Assembly (NCBI RefSeq): GCF_947499215.1
Contig: NZ_CANMNI010000002.1
Span: 248,001-312,000, forward strand
DNA from: an uncultured Pontibacter sp.
GTDB lineage: Bacteria > Bacteroidota > Bacteroidia > Cytophagales > Hymenobacteraceae
Reading direction: 5' to 3'
DNA length: 64,000 nt
The notes under the pieces: model-generated
Databases searched by the model: none
Told to the model about the DNA's origin: nothing
Seen by the model: only the letters and a program-made list of their open reading frames with translations
Program-made: the position numbers and the translations under genes
Shown: piece by piece, positions 9,296 through 18,075 of the stretch
How positions within the stretch are numbered: the stretch's first letter is position 1
Layout of the letters: each line of letters opens with the position of its first letter

Positions 9296-9344
9296 CTAAA
9301 AACAGAAAAGCCTTTCCGGATTGGAAAAGCTTTTCTGTTTTTAG
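9296..9344 (-). terminator. Intrinsic terminator after SDR gene
   Basis: Perfect 16-bp stem: CTAAAAACAGAAAAGC at 9296-9311 pairs with 9329-9344 across a 17-nt loop, with A/T-rich ends giving a U-tract in either direction. It lies 34 bp beyond the stop of the SDR gene. Confidence 0.8.
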
Positions 9345-9377
9345 TAAAGTCGAGCAAGGGTTGCTATACCTTAGTCT

Positions 9378-10112
9378 TTATACCTGCATATCCCGCACTG
9401 ACACCAGCACGTCATCAAAATCATTGGCATTATTCAGGAACCAGACAATTTTGCGCCCCACGTCTTCTGGTGAAGCCAGTTCGCCCTGTTCCTTATAATC
9501 TCTAAAGCGTTGCACGTTGCTGAACTTTTCAGCATCACTCTCCCGAATATGCTCCTGCATGGCAGTGTCTACCACACCCGGCGACAAAGAGTATACCCGC
9601 ACGTCTGAGGCTCGCACGTTCTGCTCTTGCTGTATCGTCTGCGACAGCATGTCAATGGCCGCTTTGGAAGCACAATAGCTGGCCCAACCGTCTATTGGGT
9701 ATTTGCCTGCGCCTGAGCTGATGTTCACAACTAGTTTGGGCACTTGTACTGGCTTGTATACCTGCAGGAAAGTGTTCATCAGCATAGCCGGCACAATCAC
9801 ATTGATATCAAACACGAACTCAAAACGCTCGTTCGGCATGCCCTCCCCCACATAACCAATATCGCCCAGCACACCGGCATTATTAATTAGAACTAGCTTC
9901 TCGGCGTCTTTGTAAGGGGCAAACACCTTATGCAGATTATGCTCCACGGCGGGTATATCCGAGAAATCCAGTGGCTGATGGCGGTAGTTCTTGTGCTGAA
10001 TGGTGCTGTTGCGACACACACCAATCACAAAGTTGTTTTCGTCCTGCAGCAATTCCTCTGCAACGGCCTTGCCTATACCTTTGCTCGTTCCGGTGATGAA
10101 GTAGTAGTTCAC
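9378..10112 (-). CDS. Short-chain dehydrogenase/reductase (sepiapterin-reductase-like)
   Basis: 244-residue Rossmann-fold oxidoreductase. The cofactor loop is TGTSKGIG (residues 7-14), then NNAG near 78, a catalytic serine in NISSGAG and the YxxxK pair in YCASK near 143, followed by SPGVVDTAMQ. The arginine-rich CRNS after the second strand favours NADP(H). The overall pattern resembles sepiapterin reductase/benzil reductase SDRs, but the substrate cannot be read from sequence. The start codon is GTG at 10112; no ATG is available before the glycine motif. It stands alone, bounded by a terminator downstream. Confidence 0.85.
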   Translation of the reverse strand: MNYYFITGTSKGIGKAVAEELLQDENNFVIGVCRNSTIQHKNYRHQPLDFSDIPAVEHNLHKVFAPYKDAEKLVLINNAGVLGDIGYVGEGMPNERFEFVFDINVIVPAMLMNTFLQVYKPVQVPKLVVNISSGAGKYPIDGWASYCASKAAIDMLSQTIQQEQNVRASDVRVYSLSPGVVDTAMQEHIRESDAEKFSNVQRFRDYKEQGELASPEDVGRKIVWFLNNANDFDDVLVSVRDMQV

Positions 10113-10184
10113 GGCTTTTATAGTTTAGAGTTATGAGTTAAGAGTGACTCTTCAAATTACGGATGGGATGTGGATGGGGATACT

Positions 10185-10613
10185 TTAATCTGGGTACTGT
10201 TCCCTGTGCATTTTCCTGTAAAGGCTATCTATTGTCTTACGACCTATTTTCTCAGACAATAGACTATCCATTTTAAGATTGTAACAACCGAAATAAGGAT
10301 ATCCTACATCACCAGTATAAATAATCTCGATCCCATATTGCTCCTCAATGCGCTTGTAGAATGTATAAGGGAACCTACTTTCATCCATATCAAACCCACT
10401 ACTAAAATACATCTTGAATACTCCTTTCTTATGGTCTGTTTCTGCCTTTGAAATAGCCGACTCACAGCCTTGCACGGTTGTTCTAAATCGTCTTGACTCT
10501 TTTACATGTTTCGACGTGGACATGTCTAACAGGAGAAAATAAGACAAAACAGCACCTAGCACTAAGAACAGTGTCAGGACAGCCATTAACTGAGAGAACT
10601 TCGTTCTATTCAT
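10185..10613 (-). CDS. Orphan membrane-anchored protein, AT-rich gene
   Basis: 142 residues with a single N-terminal hydrophobic helix (about residues 9-30), probably a membrane anchor. The remainder is soluble and charged, with three cysteines/aromatic clusters (VQGCESAI, DVGYPYFGCYNLKMD). I do not recognise a family. Base composition is clearly more A+T-rich than the flanking genes, with codons such as AAT, ATA and AAA preferred, which hints at acquisition by transfer. It is preceded on its strand by a hairpin at 10656-10697 that insulates it from hslU. Confidence 0.6.
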   Translation of the reverse strand: MNRTKFSQLMAVLTLFLVLGAVLSYFLLLDMSTSKHVKESRRFRTTVQGCESAISKAETDHKKGVFKMYFSSGFDMDESRFPYTFYKRIEEQYGIEIIYTGDVGYPYFGCYNLKMDSLLSEKIGRKTIDSLYRKMHREQYPD

Positions 10614-10655
10614 AGGAAAATTGCATGATTGAAAATATCGAATTCATTTCAAACA

Positions 10656-10697
10656 AAAAAGCTGGTGCCTCTGCCTTCACAGAAACACCAGCTTTTT
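10656..10697 (-). terminator. Intrinsic terminator hairpin
   Basis: AAAAAAGCTGGTG-type stem: 10656-10667 pairs with 10686-10697 (12 bp) and both ends are A/T-rich. It lies between hslU and the orphan gene at 10185, so it most likely ends the lon-porQ-hslU transcript. Confidence 0.7.
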
Positions 10698-10781
10698 GTT
10701 TCGCGAGCCAAAGACCCGCTTTTATTTGTCAGTCAAGGTAGTTGCTCTCACGTCTTTATTGCAAAAACCCGGGCATGATTC

Positions 10782-10801
10782 GGACAGGTCGCGACCTGTC
10801 C
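10782..10801. repeat. Perfect 20-bp palindrome
   Basis: GGACAGGTCGCGACCTGTCC is an exact 10+10 palindrome with no spacer, centred on CGCG. It lies in the 160-bp spacer downstream of hslU, before the terminator hairpin. Similar short GC palindromes in Bacteroidota spacers can be REP-like elements; a dimeric protein site is the alternative. Confidence 0.75.
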
Positions 10802-10855
10802 CTACAAAACCACATCTATTAACTCCCCAACTCTTAAACTCTCTAACTACTAAAC

Positions 10856-12250
10856 TTAAAGAATATACTGACTCAAATCACGGTTCTTCACCATGTCAGA
10901 TAGTCTTTCTAATACCATTTCGCGATTTACGACGATATGGGCGTTAGGTCCGATCTTATCTGGCACGTCGAAGAGGATGTCGTTGAGTAAGCGGCTCATC
11001 ACTGTGTGCAGACGACGGGCTCCGATGTTCTCTACCTCAGAGTTCACTTCGAAGGCAATTGACGCGATCTCATCCAGCGCTTCGTCGGCAAAGCTCAACT
11101 CTACATTCTCGGCTGCCAGCAAAGCTACATACTGCTTGGTGAGTGCGTTCTTCGGGAATTTCAGAATCTGGTAGAAGTCGTCTTTGGTCAAGCTCTGGAG
11201 TTCTACACGAATTGGGAAACGACCCTGCAACTCAGGTATAAGGTCCGACGGTTTGGCTACGTGGAAAGCACCTGCGGCAATGAACAGGATGTGGTCGGTG
11301 TTGATGATGCCATACTTGGTACTAACGGAAGAACCTTCCACAATCGGTAACAGGTCGCGCTGCACACCTTCGCGGCTCACGTCCGGACCACTGCCCTTGC
11401 TGCTCGCGCTGGCCACTTTGTCAATCTCGTCAATGAAAATCACACCGGAGTTTTCCGCTTTAAAGATGGCTTCTTCCTTTACTTCATCCATGTCGATGAG
11501 CTTGGAAGCTTCTTCTTCGAGCAAAATTTTGCGGGCTTCGGCGATGGTTACTTTGCGCTTCTTCGTCTTCTTGGGCATCATGCCGCTGATCATCTCTTGG
11601 ATGTTCATCATGGATGCCTCGTCCATACCCGGTCCCATTACGCCCATACCCGGCATAGCGCTTTGCTGAATGCGGATCTCGATCTTACGGTCTTCCAATT
11701 CGCCGTTTCGGATTTTCTCTCTGAATTTCTCGCGGGTGCGCTCGTTTAACTCGTAGTCATTGTCGGGCATGGAATTTGGCTCGGAAGTACTGGAGAAGCT
11801 TGGCGTGGCGCGGCCACCTTGTATTGGCGGAATTAGCGCATCTAGGATAATGTCTTCCACTGCCTCAGCTGCTTTCTGCTTCACTTCCTCCTTCTTCTTG
11901 GTCTTCACCATGTTCACGGATTGCTCCACGAGGTCGCGCACCATGCTTTCCACGTCGCGGCCCACGTAACCCACTTCTGTAAACTTAGAAGCCTCCACTT
12001 TGGTGAAAGGCGCATCGGCGATTTTGGCCAGACGGCGGGCAATCTCGGTTTTACCCACGCCAGTCGCGCCAATCATCAGAATATTGTTGGGTATGATATC
12101 GTGGCGAATGCTTTCGTCGGCGTTCATGCGGCGCCAGCGGTTGCGCAGCGCAATGGCCACGTTGCGTTTGGCGTCTTTTTGCCCGATGATATATTTATCC
12201 AGCTCTTCTACAATCTGGGCTGGTGTCAAATGCTCAATTGAATCTAACAT
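10856..12250 (-). CDS. hslU: ATP-dependent protease ATPase subunit HslU (ClpY)
   Basis: AAA+ unfoldase of 464 residues that feeds substrates to the HslV peptidase in the cytoplasm. Visible are the N-terminal LTPAQIVEELDKYIIGQ, Walker A GATGVGKTEI (about residues 61-70), the pore loop region EVGYVGRDVESM, Walker B VIFIDEIDK, sensor regions (GRFPIRVEL, GARRLHTVM) and the C-terminal DLSQYIL tail that docks into HslV. Length is normal. No hslV is adjacent; it would have to be elsewhere. It is the last gene of a lon-porQ-hslU run, 53 bp after porQ. Confidence 0.97.
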   Translation of the reverse strand: MLDSIEHLTPAQIVEELDKYIIGQKDAKRNVAIALRNRWRRMNADESIRHDIIPNNILMIGATGVGKTEIARRLAKIADAPFTKVEASKFTEVGYVGRDVESMVRDLVEQSVNMVKTKKKEEVKQKAAEAVEDIILDALIPPIQGGRATPSFSSTSEPNSMPDNDYELNERTREKFREKIRNGELEDRKIEIRIQQSAMPGMGVMGPGMDEASMMNIQEMISGMMPKKTKKRKVTIAEARKILLEEEASKLIDMDEVKEEAIFKAENSGVIFIDEIDKVASASSKGSGPDVSREGVQRDLLPIVEGSSVSTKYGIINTDHILFIAAGAFHVAKPSDLIPELQGRFPIRVELQSLTKDDFYQILKFPKNALTKQYVALLAAENVELSFADEALDEIASIAFEVNSEVENIGARRLHTVMSRLLNDILFDVPDKIGPNAHIVVNREMVLERLSDMVKNRDLSQYIL

Positions 12251-12303
12251 TTCGATAGTTTAAATTTAAAATCCGGCAGCTGGCCATACAGACCAAAGCT
12301 GCC

Positions 12304-13353
12304 TTATTCTTTACTTTTACGTTTCAGGAACGTGCCTGTGTCGGTGCTGAGCGTGATATAATGCGTGCCGCCCGACGGGTGAAAAAATGCGCTCGCGTAG
12401 TTCAGTTCAAAAGCCCTTACCCGCAGCATGGCTCCCACGGAGAAACCGGCCCCACCAGCATTGCTGTCGAGCCGAAGCTCTTTGCGTCGCAAATGGTTAT
12501 ACCCGGCCCGCACCTGAAAGTTGTTACTGAATATGAACTCTGTGCCCACCACAAAGTGCCGGGCTATCTTGTCGCCTAGTTTCTTCTCTTCCTGTATCTC
12601 ATTGCCGTTTGCATCAAGTCGCCCCGATGTGTTGGGGTCTAGGTATACAACGTCAAACTGGTACAGGTGGTGTGCGGTCAGCGACAAACGTACCGGCATG
12701 TGCGCTGGCTTGTAGCTCGCCCCCAGCTGGGCGTCAAACGGCATGGCCTGCCGATCTGCCCCCGCAAAGGTGCGTACCTGATAGCCGATATTCTTAAAAG
12801 CCAATCCCACACTCAGATCATGCTCAGGGTGCTGAAAAGCGCCACCCACATCGGCAAGTAAGCCCACTGCCTTATCGCCTGCCATACTCGAGACAGCCAG
12901 CTTCGCGGTAGCACCTATTGTAAACGCCTCCGCCTGCCGCGCATGGCTCAGGTTCAAGATATAGTCGTTGACGGAAAAGCTGCCCTCTTCCATACCTGTC
13001 GGGTCACGCTGCACGAAGTCGCCGTAGTTCAGGTAGTTCAGACTAGCAGCCCAGCGGCCATACTTCCTCGTGTTGAAAGCATATGCCAGATTGCTTTGCC
13101 TGATATCAGCTAGATAACCAACATAGGTTAGGGAAAGTTGTCGGTCCATGGCTTCGTTCAGCAAAGCGGGGTTAGAACCCACCATGTTCACATCATGCCC
13201 CGGCGCACTCACATTCACGCCCCCCAGCGCCGCCACCCGTGCATTGTTGGGCAGCTTTAAAAAAGGAAACCCGCGCTGCCCTCCTACCTGCGCCTGCACC
13301 ATGAGCGGCAAGCTCAGGAACACAGCAAGAAAAAGGGCAGTGACCAGTCTCAT
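12304..13353 (-). CDS. porQ: Type IX secretion system protein PorQ
   Basis: 349-residue outer-membrane beta-barrel protein with a signal peptide (cleavage after VQAQ, about residue 22). The mature start has the family pattern GGQRGFPFLKLPNNARVAALGG, and the body has repeated strands such as GRWAASLNYLNYGDF and VRAGYNHLRRKEL. PorQ is needed by the T9SS of Bacteroidota, where with PorZ it attaches cargo to the surface. No porZ or porU neighbour is present. It lies 2 bp after the lon stop and so is probably translated from the lon message. The family call is from recognised sequence pattern. Confidence 0.85.
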   Translation of the reverse strand: MRLVTALFLAVFLSLPLMVQAQVGGQRGFPFLKLPNNARVAALGGVNVSAPGHDVNMVGSNPALLNEAMDRQLSLTYVGYLADIRQSNLAYAFNTRKYGRWAASLNYLNYGDFVQRDPTGMEEGSFSVNDYILNLSHARQAEAFTIGATAKLAVSSMAGDKAVGLLADVGGAFQHPEHDLSVGLAFKNIGYQVRTFAGADRQAMPFDAQLGASYKPAHMPVRLSLTAHHLYQFDVVYLDPNTSGRLDANGNEIQEEKKLGDKIARHFVVGTEFIFSNNFQVRAGYNHLRRKELRLDSNAGGAGFSVGAMLRVRAFELNYASAFFHPSGGTHYITLSTDTGTFLKRKSKE

Positions 13354-13355
13354 TA

Positions 13356-15845
13356 CTAGATATTCATTCCTTTGACATCCTCTGTAATAGACAGATTCAG
13401 CGGGTGTTTTACCTTCTGCTTCAGCAAGGCGATCTGAACCACATCATCCACACGGTCCACATAGTGGATGTGCAGGCCTTTGATGTACTGCTCCGGTATT
13501 TCACTGATGTCTTTGCGGTTCTTCTGGCATAGGATAATATCGGATATACCGGCACGCTTGGCAGCTAGAATCTTCTCCTTTATACCTCCCACTGGCAACA
13601 CCTTGCCACGCAGGGTAATCTCGCCTGTCATAGCCAGACGGGACTTTACTTTGCGCTGCGTAAACACAGACGCGATGGACGTAAAAATGGCTATACCTGC
13701 CGAAGGACCGTCTTTTGGCACGGCACCCTCCGGAAAGTGAATGTGCAGGTCGTACTGCTCAAATATGCGGTAGTCGATGTCCAGCAACTCGGCGTGGGCA
13801 CGCAGGTAAGAGAGCGCCGTCATAGCCGACTCCTTCATCACATCGCCCAACTGACCCGACAAAGTAAGTTTCCCTTTGCCTTTGCTCAGGATAGACTCAA
13901 TAAACAATATATCGCCGCCCACCGAGGTCCAAGCTAAGCCAGTTACCACACCAGCCGTGTCGATGTCCTGATAGATCTCTTTGTCGAAGGTTTCCGGACC
14001 GAGGATTCTCACCACGTCCTCCGGTTTGATGGCCGGCGTATACTTTTCCTCCATCGCCTTTTGTTTGGCCGTGTTGCGGATAACCTGCCCGATCTTGCGC
14101 TCCAGACTACGCACCCCTGATTCACGGGTATAATCTTCGATCACTTTCTGGATGGTGGCTTTCGACATTTTTACGTCTTCTTCTTCCAGTCCATGCTCTT
14201 TCACCTGCTTCGGCACCAAGTGGCGCTTCGCGATTTCGGTCTTCTCTTCCATGGTATAACCAGTCAATTCAATGATCTCCATACGGTCGCGCAGGGCGGG
14301 CTGAATGGTATCCAGTGAGTTGGCCGTTGCAATGAAGAGCACCTTTGAGAGGTCATATTCCACGTCCAGATAGTTGTCCATGAAGGTGTGGTTCTGCTCC
14401 GGATCCAGCACCTCCAGCAAAGCCGAAGACGGGTCGCCACGGAAGTCGGAGGCCAGTTTATCAATCTCATCGAGGATGATAACGGGGTTTGAGGAGCCCA
14501 CTTTTTTGATCTGGCTGATGATCTTGCCCGGCATGGCGCCCACATAGGTACGGCGATGCCCACGAATCTCGGCTTCGTCGCGCACGCCACCCAGTGACAT
14601 TCTGACATATTTGCGACCCAAAGCAGTGGCAATTGAACGGCCCAGTGAGGTTTTACCTACGCCCGGAGGTCCGTACAAGCACAGAATCGGCGCTTTCATG
14701 TCCTTTTTCAGCTTGAGCACGGCAAGGTACTCGATGATGCGCTCCTTTACCTTCTCCAGACCGTAGTGGTCGGCGTCCAGTATTTTTTTGGTGCGCTTCA
14801 GGTTGAAATTATCTTTGGTCGTAGCGTCCCACGGTAAATCCAGTATAAATTCCAAGTAGTTTACCGCCACCGGATACTCAGCTGCCTGCGGGTTAAGGCG
14901 GGCCAGTCGCTCAATTTCTTTGTTAAAATGCTTGGCAATCTGCTCTGGCCATTTCTTTTTCATGGCACGCTCGCGGAATCGCTCGATCTCCTGATCGGGT
15001 CCTTCCTGCCCCAACTCATCCTGCAGCACCTTAATCTGCTGCCGCAAAAAGTAGTCGCGCTGCTGTTGGTCGATGTCGGTGTGCACCTTCGTATGGATCT
15101 CCTGCTTGAGCTCCAGCAACTGGATCTCGCGCAGCATGATCTCGAGTAGTTGCGTGCCGCGGTCCACACCGTCGTTCACTTCCAGAAGCTTCTGTTTCTG
15201 AGCCACATCCACGTTCAGGTTGCTCGACAAGAAGTGTGTCAGGAAACTCGGGCTGTCTATATTGTCAAGGGCGACTTGCGCCTCTTGCGGAATCTCGGGA
15301 TTAAGTTTGAGCATTTTGGCAGCCGCGTCTTTCAGCGAGTGCACCAAGGCTTTTACCTCTTTGCTTTTTTTGTTCGGGAAGGTGTCTTTGCAGTAGCTCA
15401 CCGTGGCCGACAGATAGGGGTCTTCTTGCGTAACCTCCTCTATTTTGAAACGGCTCTGGCCCTGAATGATAATGGTTGTGTTGCCATCGGGCAGCACCAG
15501 CATTTTCAGGATTTTGGCCATGGTGCCGATCCCGTACAGGTCTTCGGCGGTAGGGTCGTCGCTATTGGTATTGCGCTGTGCCACCACCCCGATGATCTTG
15601 TCCCCTTTGTGGGCTTTGCGCACTAGTCGCACCGATTTTTTGCGGCTGACGGTTATCGGTAGTACCACCCCCGGGAACAGTACAGTATTGCGCACCGCCA
15701 GCAACGGTAGTTCGGCCGGCATGTCCTCCGGCAGCATTTCTTCGTCAGGGTCAGTTGTTATCACCGGAATTAGGTCGTCGTTGTCATCAATCGACATGTT
15801 TCCGAGCATCAGGTTGTCCAAAAATTTCTTCAGTGTATAGTTCAT
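13356..15845 (-). CDS. lon: ATP-dependent serine protease Lon
   Basis: 829 residues from the ATG at 15845 (MNYTLKKFL); an extension 25 codons upstream is open but has no Lon-like sequence. Domain order: N-terminal substrate-binding LAN domain (LPLLAVRNTVLFPGVVLPI), coiled coil (QQRDYFLRQQIKVLQDELG), AAA+ module with Walker A GPPGVGKTSLG and Walker B IILDEIDKL, and a peptidase domain with the catalytic serine in PKDGPSAG and lysine in GGIKEKILAAKRAG. It degrades misfolded and regulatory proteins. It heads a tight run with porQ and hslU. Confidence 0.97.
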   Translation of the reverse strand: MNYTLKKFLDNLMLGNMSIDDNDDLIPVITTDPDEEMLPEDMPAELPLLAVRNTVLFPGVVLPITVSRKKSVRLVRKAHKGDKIIGVVAQRNTNSDDPTAEDLYGIGTMAKILKMLVLPDGNTTIIIQGQSRFKIEEVTQEDPYLSATVSYCKDTFPNKKSKEVKALVHSLKDAAAKMLKLNPEIPQEAQVALDNIDSPSFLTHFLSSNLNVDVAQKQKLLEVNDGVDRGTQLLEIMLREIQLLELKQEIHTKVHTDIDQQQRDYFLRQQIKVLQDELGQEGPDQEIERFRERAMKKKWPEQIAKHFNKEIERLARLNPQAAEYPVAVNYLEFILDLPWDATTKDNFNLKRTKKILDADHYGLEKVKERIIEYLAVLKLKKDMKAPILCLYGPPGVGKTSLGRSIATALGRKYVRMSLGGVRDEAEIRGHRRTYVGAMPGKIISQIKKVGSSNPVIILDEIDKLASDFRGDPSSALLEVLDPEQNHTFMDNYLDVEYDLSKVLFIATANSLDTIQPALRDRMEIIELTGYTMEEKTEIAKRHLVPKQVKEHGLEEEDVKMSKATIQKVIEDYTRESGVRSLERKIGQVIRNTAKQKAMEEKYTPAIKPEDVVRILGPETFDKEIYQDIDTAGVVTGLAWTSVGGDILFIESILSKGKGKLTLSGQLGDVMKESAMTALSYLRAHAELLDIDYRIFEQYDLHIHFPEGAVPKDGPSAGIAIFTSIASVFTQRKVKSRLAMTGEITLRGKVLPVGGIKEKILAAKRAGISDIILCQKNRKDISEIPEQYIKGLHIHYVDRVDDVVQIALLKQKVKHPLNLSITEDVKGMNI

Positions 15846-16013
15846 AGGTTGTATCAGTGCCAAATTGACATAAAGATAGCGGAATTTTCCCTTTATGCCT
15901 GCGGGGTGTACTATGGTCAAGAGCTATGCCAAGAGCGTTCAGGCACTCAAATTGTCGTATTCATGATACTGGCCAAGCTTGAACTTAAAATATAAGGGAT
16001 AATTAATAAATCG

Positions 16014-16046
16014 TTTCAGAACATAGGTTAAAAAATAATATCTTTG
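16014..16046 (+). promoter_or_regulatory. Bacteroidota-type promoter of PorE-like gene
   Basis: A -7 box TATCTTTG at 16039-16046 matches TAnnTTTG exactly, with TTTC at 16014-16017 as a near -33 box at 21-bp spacing. The coding start follows 26 bp downstream at 16072. The preceding spacer from 15846 holds no gene. Confidence 0.6.
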
Positions 16047-16071
16047 GTTTCAGGTAACACATTCTGTACCG

Positions 16072-18057
16072 ATGAAACAACTTAATGCCCCTGTTTTACT
16101 CTTGCTTCTTTTCCTGACCCCGCTCCTTTCTCTGGGCCAGTTGAAGCACGTACCCCTGCAGGAAGGTCCTGATGCGAAGGTGAAGAAAACGGCCCCGAGC
16201 CAAGCGATGCACTTGGACTTCCCGAACCTGAACAGAATCGCCTATTACAAAGACTCTAAAAAGCTGTCGGAGATACAGCGTCTGGAAAGGCGCAAGCAAT
16301 ACGGACAGGCTCTTCCCCTACTCGAGCGCTACGTGCGCAGCTTCGGCATACAGAACTTCTACAAAGACACTAACCTGCTGTGGCGCCTCGGCCAGCTTTA
16401 TGAGCGACAGGGTATGATGGCCCAAGCCATGGAGGTATACCGCCTCGTGCTCAAGCACCACCGCACCGACGTTCGCCAAGTGCAGTCTTACTACGACTCG
16501 CTTGAGCAAAATACCAAAGACTATTATGTGCCACTAAGTTACTACTACGAGCTAGTGGAGTACCGCAAGTCTATCTCAACTTACAAACCACCTCGTGGCG
16601 TGTATCTGAACATGGGCAATGGCATCAACTCGCCTTATGAAGACTATGGCCCAACACTGAGCGGCGACAACAACACGCTGATATTTACCTCGAAGCGCAC
16701 GTTCCAAGGTATAGAGAGCAAGCCGAACGAAGACCTTTACTACTCGCACAACAACAACGGCTACTGGTCCGAGGCGCAATCTTTCGGAAAGCCAATCAAC
16801 AGCATTTTTAACGAGGGCTCCGCTACTTTGAGCAAAGACGGTAAAACCCTGTATTTCGCCCGTTGCGAATCTCCTGACGGTTACGGCAACTGCGACATCT
16901 ACAAAGCCACGATGCAGCCAGATGGTACATGGCATGAAATCCAGAACCTCGGACCTAACGTGAACAGCTCCGCTTGGGACTCACAGCCTACCCTGTCGCC
17001 AAATGAGGACACGCTCTACTTCGCGTCGGATCGTTTGGGAGGCTTTGGTCTGTCAGATATTTACTATACCCATAAATTGAAAAACGGCCAGTGGGCTCCG
17101 GCACAGAACATGGGTCCGGTGATCAACACCCGCCAAAGTGAGGTGAGCCCTTTCTTCCACCCGAAATACAAGGTGCTTTATTTCAGTTCACGCGGCCAGT
17201 TGTTCAACTTCGGTGATTTCGATATTTACAAAACTTACCATGTGGGCGGCCGCTGGCAGGAGCCACTCAACATTGGGCCGCTGGTAAATGGCCGGGGCAG
17301 CGAGTACTACTTCACCATCGATTCGCAGTCGAAGAACCTTTACTATGCCCGCTCCGAAGAGAGCGACATCAAGAACCTTGAACTTTACTCGTTCCCGCTG
17401 CCCATGGAGGCTCACCCTTTGGCCGTTACAAAAGTGGAAGGTGTGTTAGTCGATTCTGTTTCCAACAAACCGCTTTCGGGCATCATCTCCATCATCGACC
17501 TTGACAATGGGATTGAGATATCCTCGAAATACATCCGCCCGGACGGCTCCTTCGCCTTTAACCTGATCGACAACTCAAGGTATATGATGATCATTCAGAG
17601 TCCGGATTTCTTTACGATAGAGCGGGAACTGGCCTTGAAACAGGACACATCTTTTCAGATTATGACCACAGTGATCGACCACAACATCCCGATTGTGTTT
17701 AAGAACATCGAGTTTGAGCCAAATGAGTCAATTATAACGGAAGATATGCACCAGATCTTAGACGAGGTGGCCTATTTTCTGGTAGAAAACCCCTCATTCC
17801 GACTCGAAATAGCCGGCCATACCGACAGCGCCGGCGACCCCGAGTTCAACCAGATCCTTTCCAAGGACCGGGCTGATGCCATTATGCAATACATACAGAG
17901 CAAGGTCAGGATCGAAGAGGGACGCATAGATGCCTATGGCTATGGCAGCAGCAAACCGCTTAGACAAGAGCGGAACGAAGAAGACCGCCGCATTAACCGT
18001 CGCGTAGAGTTCAGATTAATAAAACCGGTATTGCAGGGACGAGGTATAGGAAATTAA
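16072..18057 (+). CDS. TPR / beta-propeller / CRD / OmpA protein (PorE-like)
   Basis: 661 residues with a signal peptide (cleavage after SLGQ, about 23). Order: TPR repeats (about 70-165), PD40/WD40-like propeller blades (about 195-450; repeats of the type GPTLSGDNNTLIFTSKR and QPTLSPNEDTLYFASDR), a carboxypeptidase-regulatory-like fold (VEGVLVDSVSNKPLSGII, about 465-545) and an OmpA peptidoglycan-binding domain (AGHTDSAGDPEFNQILSKDRA, INRRVEFRL). This is exactly the layout of T9SS PorE, which links the secretion machine to peptidoglycan, but Bacteroidota carry several paralogues of the same layout. No lipobox cysteine is seen. It sits 18 bp before the DUF4184 gene. Confidence 0.8.
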   Translation: MKQLNAPVLLLLLFLTPLLSLGQLKHVPLQEGPDAKVKKTAPSQAMHLDFPNLNRIAYYKDSKKLSEIQRLERRKQYGQALPLLERYVRSFGIQNFYKDTNLLWRLGQLYERQGMMAQAMEVYRLVLKHHRTDVRQVQSYYDSLEQNTKDYYVPLSYYYELVEYRKSISTYKPPRGVYLNMGNGINSPYEDYGPTLSGDNNTLIFTSKRTFQGIESKPNEDLYYSHNNNGYWSEAQSFGKPINSIFNEGSATLSKDGKTLYFARCESPDGYGNCDIYKATMQPDGTWHEIQNLGPNVNSSAWDSQPTLSPNEDTLYFASDRLGGFGLSDIYYTHKLKNGQWAPAQNMGPVINTRQSEVSPFFHPKYKVLYFSSRGQLFNFGDFDIYKTYHVGGRWQEPLNIGPLVNGRGSEYYFTIDSQSKNLYYARSEESDIKNLELYSFPLPMEAHPLAVTKVEGVLVDSVSNKPLSGIISIIDLDNGIEISSKYIRPDGSFAFNLIDNSRYMMIIQSPDFFTIERELALKQDTSFQIMTTVIDHNIPIVFKNIEFEPNESIITEDMHQILDEVAYFLVENPSFRLEIAGHTDSAGDPEFNQILSKDRADAIMQYIQSKVRIEEGRIDAYGYGSSKPLRQERNEEDRRINRRVEFRLIKPVLQGRGIGN

Positions 18058-18075
18058 ATTCTATACCTTTACCCT

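Noticed and set aside
15846..15920. 25-codon extension of Lon
   Set aside because: No Lon homologue character; MNYTLKK at 15845 fits the usual start.
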